64,000 nt of DNA, taken from positions 62,001 through 126,000 of the forward strand of contig DF240197.1 in the NCBI GenBank assembly GCA_000507305.1, written 5' to 3'. This document shows positions 1-11,385 of the stretch, in pieces. The stretch comes from Breviolum minutum Mf 1.05b.01 (taxonomy: Eukaryota; Sar; Dinophyceae; Suessiales; Symbiodiniaceae). The notes under the pieces are model-generated. The model saw nothing but the letters and a program-made list of their open reading frames with translations. It was not told the DNA's origin and ran no database searches. The translations under genes were made by a program, and so were the position numbers. Numbering within the stretch: position 1 is the first letter of the stretch; every line of letters starts with the position of its first letter.

Positions 1-517
1 TTGGAAGTGACCCAAAAGTGGTGTTTGGAAGTGACGCTGGTACCAAATGAAAACCAAATTTGAAAACTATAATTTTTTCAAAATGGCTGCTGGGAACGAA
101 AAACGAGGTCAACGACCTAGTTTTTGGAAGAGGATTTGGGGTGAATTTATAAAGTTCAATGGCAATCCTCAAACCTGGTGATTTTCAGGTAAAGAACCAA
201 TATCAAATGGTTCATTGAGGTAGATGTTTGATGCAGTATATACAACGACCAGAGCCATAAGGACCACTAGACTGCAACGAGTTTTTGGTTGGGAACACGA
301 ATCAAGCAACGACACACACGCGTCTCTACTCATGAGAATGTAAGGGGCCCAACCCCCAGATGCCAGGGGCCCGCCAGGACAGTGATGCTTTTTTCATAAC
401 CCCTTGATTTTTGGCCTTCTTTTCTGGTGGGGGGTGTAGCATATCCTTAGATTCCCATAATGTACCATCTCCAAACCATGCGTTTTTTGTAGGTGGATTT
501 TTTTTTCCTATTGAAAA
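1..517. other. No secure gene
   Basis: No exon can be defended here. A short open frame starting at the ATG near 158 ends at a good donor (CAG/GTAAAG) at 190 and might be a ten-codon first exon. Nothing else was recognised. Confidence 0.3.
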
Positions 518-604
518 TGGTTGAGAATACCAGGACTCGTGATGTCCAGGTTATAGGCCCCCATGGCAACGTCAGTGTGGAAAGCACCTCCTGTCACCAG
601 AAAA
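518..604 (+). CDS. Possible exon, unknown protein
   Basis: An ATG at 518 opens a frame reading MVENTRTRDVQVIGPHGNVS and on to a possible GT donor near 605. Residue composition is protein-like (valine alternation, GPHGN turn). No family was recognised and no partner exon is assigned. Inverted-repeat element A starts about 45 nt downstream, as expected for an intron. It could be a chance open frame. Confidence 0.35.
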
Positions 605-647
605 TTGTTTGGATGTGTGTTATCCAAACAAAAAAGCTTTGATAATA

Positions 648-760
648 CTACCCTCCCTGAAACTAACAGTTCGCAGCTGAAAATGGGTGGTTTCCAATAG
701 AAATCTCCTGTTCCAGCAATCTATTTTCAGGGGCGAACTGTTAGTTTCAGGGAGGGTAGG
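648..760. repeat. Foldback element, family A
   Basis: The arms CTACCCTCCCTGAAACTAAC and its inverse, ending GTTTCAGGGAGGGTAG, flank a short spacer. About fifteen related copies occur in the window, with CCCTCC, CACCCTGG or CACCCCCGAAG versions of the arm. No coding capacity. Confidence 0.85.
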
Positions 761-1200
761 TGGGTTTGCTGATGTAATTCTGATCCAACATTTCCTACGA
801 AAGGTTTGCAACACCTTGAGGTTTGCAACACCAAAAACCAGCCTGATTTTGTCATTATTGAATTACTCAAAAGGTCAATACTGTTGCTGGAGAGAAATTT
901 TTCAAATGCATCAGGTCAATCTTGGTATATGCTTATTCTCACTATATGCTGAGTGTATATTAAAACCACTTATATATAATACATCTACTGTGTTTGGGTT
1001 TGATACATCTCAATTTCGATGCTGAAGCCGGCATTTCTGGAGAAGCCGATAAACCGACCTGATCCGAGTCGGATCCGTATAGGACATGGTGGTCGGTGCT
1101 GAGATGACTTTTGATATCACAGAGGCCCAAGTTTCGGGATGAAGGTGTGGGTAACGAAGGATCTTTACATCCAGGACTAGGTGGTGGGTTCAAACATTTC
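761..1200. other. Intergenic or intronic, ambiguous exon on either strand
   Basis: Bases 1020-1180 are GC-richer and open on both strands; on the minus strand they read SDSDQVGLSASPEMPASASK. No strand could be chosen and no family was recognised. Confidence 0.2.
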
Positions 1201-1202
1201 TA

Positions 1203-1383
1203 GGTGGTGGTTTCAAAGATTTTTCATTTTCACCCTGAAATTTGGGGAAGGTTTCCATTTTGACTATTTTTCAAAGGGGTTGACACCACCAACCAGATTT
1301 GTTATTTTCACCCTGAAAATTGGGGAAGATGAACCCATTTTGACGAGCATATTTTTCAAACGGGTTAGTTCAACCAGCAACTA
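1203..1383. repeat. Family B elements, two in tandem
   Basis: One family B copy (GTGGTGGTTTCAAA ... CACCACCAACCAG) at 1203-1296 is followed directly by a second body, 1297-1383, that shares the interior TTTTCACCCTGAAA...TTTTTCAAA and ends in GCAACTAG. This looks like a head-to-tail duplication with loss of one arm. Confidence 0.8.
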
Positions 1384-1627
1384 GAGGATAATGGCTTCAT
1401 TGAAGCAACGTTAATGCTGAAGGAAAAAACCCTTAGAATGTTTATCATTTGCAGCGTATGATTCTGATTTTCACCGTATATTGGTATTTGTAGATATTTC
1501 AAGATATACATACCAACATCCTCAGAATGGACACTGAACTCAAATAGACAATTTGTGTCAATAAATTCTAGCAATGGCTTGGTTAGGCACAGGCTTGACG
1601 GTACAAACGCCATGTTCTGTTTATAGA

Positions 1628-2096
1628 GGTGTTCTATGCCGCCATCTGCGGCATGGAATCGTGGATTGCTTGGTTACCCAGGAATACTCTTTCTCAGAAA
1701 AAAGATCATGTAGTTCAGTGGAAAATGGTGTAGTAATTGAAAGGCACAGTAACTATATTGGAGATATGCCTCACTCAGCCAATGGTCAACCTTCAAACTT
1801 TTAGTGATTCCGAATATCAAACAAGAAACATGTAAAGTTTGAACTTTTATTACATCCTGGAACCTGAACCACCCATTGTTTTTAAACAGTTGTTTCAATT
1901 GGATGACTCCACATTGTTACATGAAAAATGGTTGGAGTTGGAACTCACCATTTTTATCCATTTAAAACTGGTTGGCTTTAGGGTACCGGGGGATGGTACG
2001 TTTCATGGCTAAAAAGTGAGAGTTTTCCCCATTTTTTTCACAGGAAATTATGGACGGAGCTATCTGAGACGTTGAAGGATGATCCAAGTTGACAAC
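1628..2096 (+). CDS. Possible two-exon 3' end, unknown protein
   Basis: Exon 1628-1672 (after TTTATAG, reading VFYAAICGMESWIA) ends in phase 2 at a GT. Exon 2042-2096, after a pyrimidine-rich TTTTTTCACAG, starts with the single base needed to complete TGG. It then reads KLWTELSETLKDDPS and a TGA stop. Phase agreement and the strong second acceptor support it. The product is not recognised. Confidence 0.4.
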
Positions 2097-2427
2097 TTGT
2101 CACCGTCGAGCCCACATGACCCCACACCTACCTATAAGGTCCGAAAAAAAAGGAGCCAAGAGTTCGATGTTTTGAGGTTTAGTAGGAACCTGTGAACAAT
2201 GTAATTTGTTATACGTACAAATAGTGCTTTCAAGTTATTTTTGGGAATGTTCACCCCCGAAACTTGTCTCATTTTGACGAACACATGTATCAGATATACA
2301 CTATATGATCTATACGGGCTTCAATTTCATCAAAAAAAACAACAAACATTTTTCGAAGCCTAAAAAAAGCTTGTACCGGATGGGAGATCTCATCCTGAAA
2401 ATTGGGCCGTTTTTACCGTTGCTCCAG

Positions 2428-3264
2428 GATCAACGCAGTGGTAAAACCAAGGCTACGAATGTGACCTTGACCAATGGTGGCAGTGGTGGTGGCAGCTATG
2501 GTGGCGGCGGCGGCTATGGAGGCCGGGTGGGCCAAGTGACAGTGGCTGTGGAATGTCATCTGGGTGTGTTTTTTTTTTTTCAGTTGAGCAATAAAACAAA
2601 AGGGGTGTTTAAAAGGGTATATTTGGGATGAAATACTACCCAATTGTGTGTGTGTTTTTTTTGTAAAGTATTTTATGAATCCCTATCTCAACTATTAACC
2701 AACCAGTATAAAGGAAAGGAAGAGGTTTCTTTTTCGTGGCTCAGTTAAGATTGATGAAGCATGGGGAAGGGTCAAGATGTCAAGTAATTAGGATATAGTA
2801 CTGTTGATGGTTTAGAAATCCCTGCACCAGGTAAAGGGTAGTTTATCCCATTATTTACAGGGGAATTTTATACATCCAAACGGTGGTTGTTTGGGATTTC
2901 CGAACTATCAACAGTATGGCGCAAGTGTGATCCGATCACCAGGGTTTTGCACTCCTTATATATACTGGATGAGGGGTTGTGACCTAGACAATGCCACTTG
3001 TTGCGAGGCATGATGTTTCATCAACATAACATAAGCCTAATATTGAAACATATTGAAACCCCTAAACCAGACATTTTTTTTGCCTAATAAGGGTTAACGA
3101 TATTTTTTCAGGTACCCAGAATGATGCGGAGAAGGTCTTTCTTTAACGGCCGAAGATCATTGGCAGTGAAATGCTGTTTTTTACGCCTGGTAAACATTAA
3201 GAAACACATCACTTTTCTTTGCCCCACGTCACGCGGCTGGAATCGTAGGGGTTTCAAGTTGAAT

Positions 3265-3303
<39 letters not shown>

Positions 3304-3720
3304 CGACTCGGATCATTGATCAGTTTAACCTGAATATGACCACATAGTTGCATAGATCTGTACCATGAGACATGCTGGTGATGTCACGTGATATCACCCC
3401 AACAGCTAGTTTTAGTATATTTTTAGTACGGGAACCCCTCCAAAGCAGTTGCCTAAGTTTAAGATCTATGACTAAAGATTCGCCCAGCAGAGCGACATAC
3501 AACACGCATACGGATAGTGGCATTTGATAGTTTCATTCAACTTTTAATGCAAGGTTGAATTCTCGAATGCCTTTTTTTTTTGCCAAACAGGAGGAGATAG
3601 CTATGGCGGTGGCAAGAGCAAGGGAAAGGGCAAGGGCAAGCGTTGCTTCGGAATGCATTTCGAGTGGTGGTTCGAATGTTATTTTTGGTTTGAGTCCAAG
3701 TCTACACCATTGCTTTCAAG
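2428..3720 (+). CDS. Cold-shock domain / glycine-rich RNA-binding protein, two exons
   Basis: Exon 2428 to about 2530 reads DQRSGKTKATNVTLTNGGSG and then a GGSYGGGGGYGG tail. The R-S-G-K-x-K-A-x-N-V-T string is the last strand of a cold-shock (OB-fold) domain, and Gly/Tyr-rich tails are common in such RNA-binding proteins. Exon 3591 to about 3720 continues with GGDSYGGGKSKGKGKGKR, a basic Gly/Lys tail. The first exon's exact donor is unclear because several GT/GC choices exist. The RNP-motif exon (KGFGFI type) was not found and probably lies left of the window. Family assignment comes from the motif; RNA chaperone function is inferred. Confidence 0.6.
2612..2720. repeat. Family D element
   Basis: Matches the family D pattern GTGTTTAGGGTATAT...ACTACCCA...GGATCCCTAT...AACCAGTATAATGGAA. 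It lies in the intron of the cold-shock gene. Confidence 0.7.
2799..2912. repeat. Family E element
   Basis: Arms TACTGTTGATGG and CCATCAACAGTA frame the shared interior ATCCTGCACCAG...TTACAGGG...ATACATCC. It is intronic. Confidence 0.8.
3266..3303. repeat. (ATG)n microsatellite
   Basis: About twelve ATG/GAT units. The minus-strand poly-His reading is only a consequence of the repeat. Confidence 0.9.
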
Positions 3721-3950
3721 GTGTGTTCCCTTCTTTTGGGCCATTGTTGTGGTGCATCAATCCACAAATCCCAACGAACCTTTTGTTCACCAGTCTTCAA
3801 CTTGCAGACTTAATGGATTTTCGAAATTCAACTAGCACCCTACCTAAAACTCACATTTTCGGTTATGAAAATCAAATAGTTGGAAGATGAAAGGATCCTC
3901 TTGGGATGGCTTACTTTTAGGGGCGAAGATCCTAAGGTTACGACCCTTAC

Positions 3951-4095
3951 TGAGCTTTGATAAGCTTCGAAGATTCGTTGGAAGACGTTGAGGAGGGCGT
4001 CTTTGTGAGCGTCGCGGGGGTTGATTTTGGGGCAGCTGTGAATGGCAGATTTCGACAGGGCAGGTTGTGGCATGGTTGATGGCAAGATATGGCAG
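3951..4095 (-). CDS. J-domain-like exon (DnaJ family, degenerate)
   Basis: The minus strand after CTCTCAG reads LSKSAIHSCPKINPRDAHKD and then ALLNVFQRIFEAYQSS, ending at a consensus donor (CTCA/GTAAGG). The order resembles J-domain helix II, the loop and helix III, whose usual pattern is HPDKNP..A...F..I.EAY..L. The catalytic HPD is replaced by CPK, so Hsp70 stimulation would not be expected. No second exon was assigned. It could be a diverged J-like protein or a chance similarity. Confidence 0.5.
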
Positions 4096-4679
4096 CTGAG
4101 AGTTGTGTATGTTGTGTGAAATTCGACCATTTGTGCATCTCAATAATTCAAAGGACACACTAATAATGATTTCACAACTATATCTTGGTTGCAACCGCCA
4201 TGATCTGCACCACGTGATTCTGTCCGATTTGCATCCGCGTAAAATATGAGTGTATGCTTTCTGAACAACAGATGTCTTGCTCTGCAGATGCCTCGGGTCG
4301 GGAAGATTTTGGGGTTTCTTAATGTAGTGCGTTTTATTGGATACACAAAGACCGTTAGTCAATACAAGGGCTCTGTACTAGCGAGTTACATACCTAGGAA
4401 AGCTGGTGGGGATCGGAATCTGGAAGCTAAATTTGGAAGATGATGTTCATTTTTTTGCAATCTTTTGGCTTCCCATGGAAACTTTAGGGGTGCAACGCAT
4501 TGTAACAAGCCATAGTTAATCTTTGAGAAAAAGATGCCTGTCAACTTGTCAACCCCGTTGGTATCCATTGAAGACGTCCTTTGGTGCAACTGAGGACACA
4601 TACCTACTTCATTAACGGATGGTTTGTGACCAGCAATTTTACCACCTTACCTTACTACGGATTTACTACGCCAATTTTC

Positions 4680-4798
4680 CTGTGAGGCATTGAAAATTCG
4701 TGCAGAGCTTTTTGTCTTGTGAAGAGGGTTTCGCAACAGACCGGCGGACCGCGGGTTTCGCTGGTTGAAGTATTCTGACGTCGTGAGGGAACAAAAAG
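4680..4798 (+). CDS. Possible upstream exon of the isomerase gene
   Basis: An open frame reading RWLKYSDVVREQK ends at AAAAAG/GTATGA in phase 1, the phase required by the next isomerase exon at 5666. It sits in the right place but lacks the DD-S/T-K motif expected there, and the minus strand is also open. Treat as tentative. Confidence 0.25.
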
Positions 4799-5311
4799 GT
4801 ATGAACGAACCGCAAGCGCAGCGCATCACGGCTTTTAGGGAATATGGAGATCCACCATTTTTTGAGCCCCAAAACCAGCTGGAAGCTCCTAAAAAAATTG
4901 TTTTTTTTAATGTTGGGAAAGATGCGTTTCCCTTTTCCAACAAGGTAGCACGATGTTATTTCTTGTTTTCCGCTTCCCATGCTGACCCGGTCGAAATTCA
5001 CAATTGATCTATTGATTGCGAATTGTCCAACGACCTTTTAGCTTCCCAGTTGGGTGAACAAAACTAGGGTAAATTCGACCTCAACATGACTCAACATGGC
5101 ACGGCAAATACTGTACATAATTTCTGAATTGGAAGTAAATTTGCCAGATTTTACACGTTGAGAAGTTTTTTATCTATAGGAGAAAGGGAGAGAAATCCAT
5201 GCAGAGGATTGTTTTCAAAGTTTAATATCCACAGAAGCATAGTGAATCACGACAGAATGAATCCTGTAAGATATGATATGATTAATTACATAGAATCATA
5301 GTTACTTGAGT

Positions 5312-5415
5312 CAATATCAACCTGCACCAGTTGATAGGTACCCCATCATTTACAGGGTTTTATATGTTTTATACATCCAAACGGTGTTTGTTTGGGATTT
5401 CCGATCCATCAACCG
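5312..5415. repeat. Family E element
   Basis: The E interior (CTGCACCAGTTGATAGG...TTACAGGG...ATACATCCAAACGG) ends CCATCAACCGTA. The left arm is degraded. Confidence 0.65.
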
Positions 5416-5665
5416 TATAGAAGGATTATAATTCCCGAAGTTATTGGGACTATCACACCCATGGAAAGCCCTATTAACCAACCAGTAGTTCACTCCGATA
5501 AACTAACATAACTGGCTAGAAATTTCCACCATTTTGTAGGATGTATTTCCTATCGGAAGGTTGGTGGAGAACTCCAGCCAGCTATGTTAGGAAATACCGG
5601 AGGGTAATGGAAAGTGTTTTTTAATTGGTGTTTTACCCTCCTGCATCCCCCAACTTGGGCCCGAG

Positions 5666-8600
5666 GTCTTGGTCCTGGCTTCCCTGTGCCTGTGGAGATT
5701 GTGCCTTTCTGTCCGGGGACGTGATCAGATTCGAACATGTGGGAAACCTGTGGGGTTTTTACCGTCGAAAAAATACATCCCCAGGGTGTTTAGAGGGGTT
5801 GTTATACGCTCAATGTGTGATAGAATGGGTTACTATGCAATTTCGGGAAATTGTATAGTATATATATATATAGGTAAAGGTATCATTTGTTTTGTTGAAC
5901 ATTCCGAAGATATATAGATAGAGCACAAAAATGGTGTCTTACAGACACTTGTAGTCAGCGCTGAGCATGCGGAACTTGGGACTCCAGGTCCATCCAAGTG
6001 AAAGATTGGAGAATCTGGAGCGTTCGAGAACTAAATGACCTGAAATGACAAAACTGAAGCGCTTTTTTACTCAAAAATGTGGTGAACAGTTACTGTATGT
6101 GTTTAATATTTTGTGATATTTGTTTGGATTGGATGGTTATTCACTCCCTAAGTTCTAGATCAATTTGTTGTGTTAAACTTTTGGCTTAACAAGAGATGTT
6201 TGCAAACGTGTTTTTTTTTCATGCTTTGTTAAGGAAACCACATGGGAGAAATCCCACCAATACCATCATACCCTCACTACAAGCAGCAGACGCCCCTGAA
6301 AAATAGAGCATGGAAAGGAGCGTCTCTGGTCGCCATGCAACCCCTGTAATTACATAGTTTTCTTTCAATATAGGTGCAAACAATATAAAAAGGCGTATAT
6401 ATACATATATGTAGCCCTTATATAAATAACAATATGTACAAGACATTTTTTAGATCTACATACACATGTAGAATTGAACAACCGATTAAAAAACATATTA
6501 TAATATACATATATGTATATATATAGATCAATATTAAATGTAAAACAACCTCCGAAAATTTACCCGTCTACCCAGGTCATGAGCATACCATGCGGGAGAT
6601 TGCATCCCTTCCAGCCTTGAAAGGCTGTGAACCAGTGCTCAGGCCGGAAGTTTTGGGAGTTTTTTCCTCGATCCACAAAACCCAACCGGTAAGCAACAAA
6701 TTTTCCCATAAAAACACGGTTTTTGTGGGAATCGAAGCTTACCCATAGCATCCATGTATTGTATATTTACCTACATTTTCCATAACAAAATCAACGAAAT
6801 GTAGGTAAATATATCATACCTGGATCCTATGTGTATGAATCGAAGCTTAATGAAATGCTTCTTTTTCTTGCCGGCCTGTTAAAAAGACGATGATTCAAAG
6901 ATATAAAGTTTTCAATGGAAAGTGTTTAAACAAAAGCTGAAGAAAGGTCATCGTCAAAGCAGTGGTTGGCGAACTTTGTTTTTGGCGGTAGTTTTGCTTT
7001 CAAACCCTTACCATATATACTCCATATATGGCATATTTACCTACATGAAAATCATAAAAATAAACCATTCATGTAGGAAAATATACCATTTCCATTGGAT
7101 TTGTATGGGAAATCTCACTTTTTTAGACTTTCAAATTTTGATCCTCCTGTGACCTGGGTCCGGGTTGCTGTCCCCAAGAAATTGGCCTGCATCCAACCCA
7201 TCGAAAACCGGAAAGGTTGGGAAACATTGCCAACAACCAGCCGGATGGCGATGAGCCTGCCATCACAGACAATGGAAATTACATCGTAGACTTGAAGTTC
7301 CTTGGTATATATGAGAATCTGGGTGGTGGCAACTCAAATATTTTTTGGAATTTTCACCCCGATAACTTGGGGAAGATGAGCCCATTTTGACTAATATTTT
7401 TCAGAGGGGTTGAAACCACCAACTAGGAATGATCTCTTTGGTTTAGCTACATTCCGCTGAAGTAACTGAAGGCAAATTAAGGAATATGTTTATTTGACGA
7501 AAAGAAGTAAGTATATATTTTTTAAAATCCATGTTCATTGCCATCTTAGTTTACCAGAGGCTTTCTAGATTTAGCTGAAATGCAAGATGTTGGGTAATTC
7601 CACCCTGAAAAACCTCCAATTGTTAGAGTCCTTTTCTTGAATTCTGACATCCTTAGCTGGCTCTTGAATGTCAAGGTGAAATATAAAAATATATATATAT
7701 TAGCTATATTACAAAAGCATCATATGCATATATATGTATATACTATTTCATTTATAAATATCCCTTCCCAATAACAGTGGCAAGTGCAGGTCATAGGAAG
7801 CCCCTATTAAACACGTAATAATCCTTTTGGTCACTGCTACTGGGAGGGGGCCACATCCTATTCACGTATGTATATATTTATATACATATGCATATACGGT
7901 TACATATTTATATACATACAGTATACATGAAATCTCGATACTATATTTGTTTTTTGTTTCCAATTGCCAGGTTAATCCGATTCCGTTTTGTTGTTGGTAC
8001 CTCCGTGCAAAATGATGAATAAAAGAATAAAAGAGGATCCTGTCCCTTTGGTGATGGCACTTTGGAGTCAATATTTTCGTTTTTCCCGTTTGTTGGGATA
8101 TGTTATCACCAAACATTTCAGGTACCTAAACATGGAGGAATCCTCACCTTTTTGCAAGCTCTATGGATACGGCTTAAGGGAAAATCCACTCCCCCAAAAT
8201 CGCCTTATTAATAAGGTTCAGGATTCCTCCAATTTAGGTAGCTGAACATGGTGGTGTTTTTCTTTCCCGGAGAGGTGTCATCTTTTCACCGGAGGGGTAT
8301 ATCTTTTCACCGAGGTTCTCGAGCCCTATTAAGGACAGTTGTGGTGGAAAGCCACGGGTTTTCTACGTGTTGTTTGAGGAGAAACTCAGCAATACAATGA
8401 TCCATAAAAAGAATCCCATAAAAAAGGAAGGCCGCGGCCAACTCCTCAAAATAGAGGCCAGTGGAGTTCTAGGTGCATAAATCTTCCAATATTTACTTGC
8501 AACTTGGAACTGGTTGCTATGGTGTTGACATTCAACATTTCAACTTTTGCGGGACCGTCGGAATGGAAAATTGCAGCTTGAGATTGGAAATTGGCATTGA

Positions 8601-9628
8601 GTCGGGTTAGAGGCTTTACACAGGGGGAATATCCAGAAAAGCAACTGCACTTAGCAGTCATAGTAGCATTTGTAGGTGGTGGTTTTAAATATGTTTCTTT
8701 TTGCCCTTAAGTACTGCGGGAAATGATCCTGTCAACTAGGTTGAAACCACCGGTCACGATGCTTCCACTTGCCAAGTTTTTCAAATCGTCACCTAGTCGC
8801 TGTGTCCCAAACCACCAGGATCCAGTGGCTGCTGGTGAGCAATTGAAGGTGCCCAAGAATGATTAAAAGACGGTGGCAGGAACTCTAATTAGCCATATCT
8901 CAAAAGCACAGGAATCACTAGGTCACTAGGTGGTGGTTTCAAACGACATTTTTAGAATTTTCACCCTGAGAATTGGGAGATATAATCCAATTTGACGAGC
9001 ATATTTTTGAAATGGGTGATCCAACCACCAAGTAGATCAGGAATTGATGAAAGACAGGAACCGGACCCGTTTCAGTTTGACTTTATTTTTACAAATATCG
9101 ATAGTATCACCCATACAATCCACGCATCATGTATGGTATATTTACCTACATTTGCTTGATTTTTATGGTTTTCATGCAGGTAGATATACCGTTCGTCCCA
9201 TGGTCATCCTATTATATTCCAAGGATTCCATGTTTTCGCAGGTTTACCACGAATAATCCATCACACGTTTTCTGCCACACATGATGAGTGAGAGGTCGAA
9301 GTGCCATGATTGAAATATATAGAAACATGCTAGTTCGATCTGATCATAACTCACCGGGCTTGGATTTCGAACTCATAAATGTGCTGTTTCATATTGAAAC
9401 TATATACATGTTGGGATGATGTTTCTTGATGTTCAAAGCTTTTTGGGTTTAGAATCTTGAATTTGAAGTACCTCTCCAACATCACAAATCACTCCAAAAT
9501 GTAGAGTAAGTTTCCTCAACATGACCCGTAGTCAGATGTGGAAAATTCGTGGGGAACTCTTTTGCCAGGCGACAGTGGGCGTAGTGGATCATGGTCTTTT
9601 CACAGGCGACGGTGTGACGGTGTTGTTT

Positions 9629-9684
<56 letters not shown>

Positions 9685-11014
9685 GGTGGGGGTGGCAAAG
9701 ACCAACTAAAGAAACCCGCTTTCTAATGTGGTGGTTGAATGGTGGGTAAAAGGTTGATGCTAGGGAGATCTTTTTTCGTGATGATTCTAAGTGCCTTTCA
9801 ACATAGTTTTGGAATTGTCACCCCCGAGAATTTGAGGAATGATCCAATTCGACGAGCATATTTTTCAAACAATTCTGGAGGTGGCGGCCACCACAGCTCG
9901 ATTTTTTGATAATTGAAAAAGCCCTTGGCAGTTGATAAGGAGTGACACATCAACACCTACCACTGAACTACAGGGGAACTATGGAAAAGGACAAGAAGTT
10001 GGGGCCCACACTGAAATAGGGGCGAGGCTACTAAGGCGGAAAAACAGGGACAAGCAGGTGGTTAATGCCACCTCCTTACCCATAGGATCCATGGGATTGA
10101 TATTTTTACCTACATGAAAACCTCCAAAATCAACCAAATGTAGGTAAATATACCACACATGGATCCTACGGGTTATCAAACATCATTATTTCCGGTGATT
10201 TCCGGTCTCCAGAATTCTTATGGTAAAAATCGTTGATAAAAATCACATTTTGATGGTGGTTTCTGAGTCGATTTGTTCAAAACAAACCTTAAGGGATTCC
10301 CAAAACAAATGAGAAATGAAAAAAGGGCCCTGGTTGTGTAGGGTATTTTTCGGGGATGAAATACTGCCCAGTTATATGGGGATTAATTATAATGAACCAT
10401 GAAATAAGGATCCCGTCATAAACCAAGCAGGACAATGGAAAGTAAGAGGGTGTTTATCGCGGCTCAAATGACCTACTTGAGGTCCCAGTAAAGTACTATA
10501 CATTTACTACACATGCAATTCACCAAAATTAGACTGCTAGCAAAGCACTGAAGCTTTACACCCATAGGCCCATAGTACCTACTTGAACTGATAATGAATT
10601 GTAGAAATCAGATGGTTTAGGCTATTTTCTAGAAGGTTGGAATTCAATTCAAATACATCTGATGTACAACGTACGCACTCAAATGGTGAAGCCACTCATG
10701 AATTCTCAAGGTCTCATAAGTGCCACCCCATTGACGAAGGAAAAAACAAGGTAGGTCATCCCAAGTTGAGGTTGGTAGTGTATCCCAACATAACTATTTA
10801 CAAGGTTTTTTATATAAATCCCAGGTGGTTGTTTTGGCATTTCTAAAACCATCTACAGTTTGGTGAGGCCTTTTTTTGTTGGACAAAGCCCCATGGGATT
10901 TTTCAAGGCATTACGACGGCCTGCATTGTGGCCGGATCTGACGGCATCATCGTGAAGGACGTGGGACCCGCATCAAGCCAGCGGTGGGCGGTGCTAGCGG
11001 TGCTAGCGGTTTAA
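5666..11014 (+). CDS. rpiA: Ribose-5-phosphate isomerase A, C-terminal six exons
   Basis: Interconverts ribose 5-phosphate and ribulose 5-phosphate in the pentose-phosphate pathway and Calvin cycle. Exons: 5666-5710 (LGPGFPVPVEIVPF), 6576-6649 (HEHTMREIASLPALKGCEPV), 7241-7304 (ITDNGNYIVDLKF), 8819-8848 (DPVAAGEQLK), 9569-9605 (ATVGVVDHGLFT), 10908-11014 (GITTACIVAGSDGIIVKDVG, then TAA). The PVPVEIVPF, TDNGN and GVVDHGLF blocks are family signatures in the correct order and spacing. Phases agree at every junction except 7304/8819, where a few residues are missing and a micro-exon is probably unseen. The 9606 intron starts with GC (ACAG/GCGACG) and contains the (TTG)n tract. The N-terminal exons, with the GTGSTA and DGADE motifs, were not found. 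Introns hold families B, C, E and others. Confidence 0.92.
6753..6832. repeat. Family C element
   Basis: Family C has arms of the form CATGTATGGTATATTTACCTA (here CATGTATTGTATATTTACC) and the inverse, around ATTTNCCATAAAAATCAAC. This copy lies in isomerase intron 2. Confidence 0.8.
7009..7092. repeat. Family C element
   Basis: CCATATATGGCATATTTACC and GTAGGAAAATATACCAT arms flank a CATGAAAATCATAAAAAT interior. Confidence 0.7.
7322..7426. repeat. Family B element
   Basis: GTGGTGGCAACTCAAA ... GTTGAAACCACCAACTAG with the shared interior TTTTCACCCCGATAACTTGG. Located 18 nt inside isomerase intron 3. Confidence 0.85.
8118..8248. repeat. Family I element
   Basis: CAGGTACCTAAACATGGAGG and the inverse CCTCCAATTTAGGTAGCTGA form the arms. 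A second copy at 47452 has the same GGTACCT ends. Confidence 0.7.
8674..8752. repeat. Family B element, shortened
   Basis: GTGGTGGTTTTAAATATG ... GGTTGAAACCACCGG, with a shorter interior than full copies. Confidence 0.7.
8930..9035. repeat. Family B element
   Basis: GTGGTGGTTTCAAACG ... CAACCACCAAGTAG in isomerase intron 4. Confidence 0.8.
9117..9213. repeat. Family C element
   Basis: CATGTATGGTATATTTACCT and GGTAGATATACCGTTCGTCC arms around a TTGCTTGATTTTTATGG interior. Confidence 0.8.
9626..9686. repeat. (TTG)n microsatellite
   Basis: About twenty TTG units. It would encode poly-Leu or poly-Val, but the isomerase exon-exon join at 9605/10908 shows that it is intronic. Confidence 0.9.
10078..10170. 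repeat. Family C element
   Basis: CCCATAGGATCCATGGGATT and the inverse CACATGGATCCTACGGG. This copy shows the full GGATCC-containing ends of the family. Confidence 0.85.
10338..10443. repeat. Family D element
   Basis: GTAGGGTATTTTTCGGGGATG...ACTGCCCAGTTATATGG...AAGGATCCCGTCATAAACCA...ATGG follows the family D pattern. Confidence 0.7.
10598..10862. repeat. Family E-like element, long or interrupted
   Basis: The left part AATCAGATGGTTTAGGC and the right part TTTATATAAATCCCAGGTGG...AACCATCTACAGTTTGG resemble family E arms but are separated by about 180 bases of other sequence. It ends 45 nt before the last isomerase exon. Confidence 0.45.
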
Positions 11015-11029
11015 GTTAGGGCTTGGTTC

Positions 11030-11240
11030 AATGGTTGTTTCTGGTTTCCTTAATAGGTGCTAGGTAGCCTAGGTCTCTTAGGTGGTGGCAACTCAAATAT
11101 TCTTTTATTTTCATCCCGAACTTTGGGGAAATGATCCAAATTGACGAGCATATTTTTCAAAGGGGTTGAAATCACCAAACACTAGCATATGATCACCCAC
11201 TTGGCAATATATAAGTGGTATATAAGGAGGCAAAACCTTT
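11030..11240. repeat. Family H pieces around a family B element
   Basis: TGGTTTCCTTAATAGGTGCTAGGTAG on the left and TGATCACCCACTTGGCAATATATAAGTGG on the right match family H halves. A complete family B copy (11082-11185) lies between them, so B probably inserted into H. Confidence 0.55.
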
Positions 11241-11287
11241 GGAGGTCGTCCCGGTTGAAGAAATGTTAACATTGAAGGATTCAGATC

Positions 11288-11385
11288 CATAAGTTTCCAT
11301 GGAACGAACGGTATATTTACAAAAAATCCATGTATTATGGTTGATTTCCATGGGTTTTCTTGTAGCTAAGTATACCAGTCCCATA
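11288..11385. repeat. Family C element
   Basis: CCATGGAACGAACGGTATAT and the inverse AAGTATACCAGTCCCATATGG. Confidence 0.75.

Noticed and set aside
1574-1615. Isomerase phosphate loop (WLGTGLTVQT resembling GLGTGSTV)
   Set aside because: Too far upstream, separated by another gene's exons, and the key Gly/Ser are missing.
9521-9726. Poly-Leu or poly-Val protein over the (TTG)n tract
   Set aside because: The isomerase C-terminus resumes in phase at 10908, so the tract is intronic.
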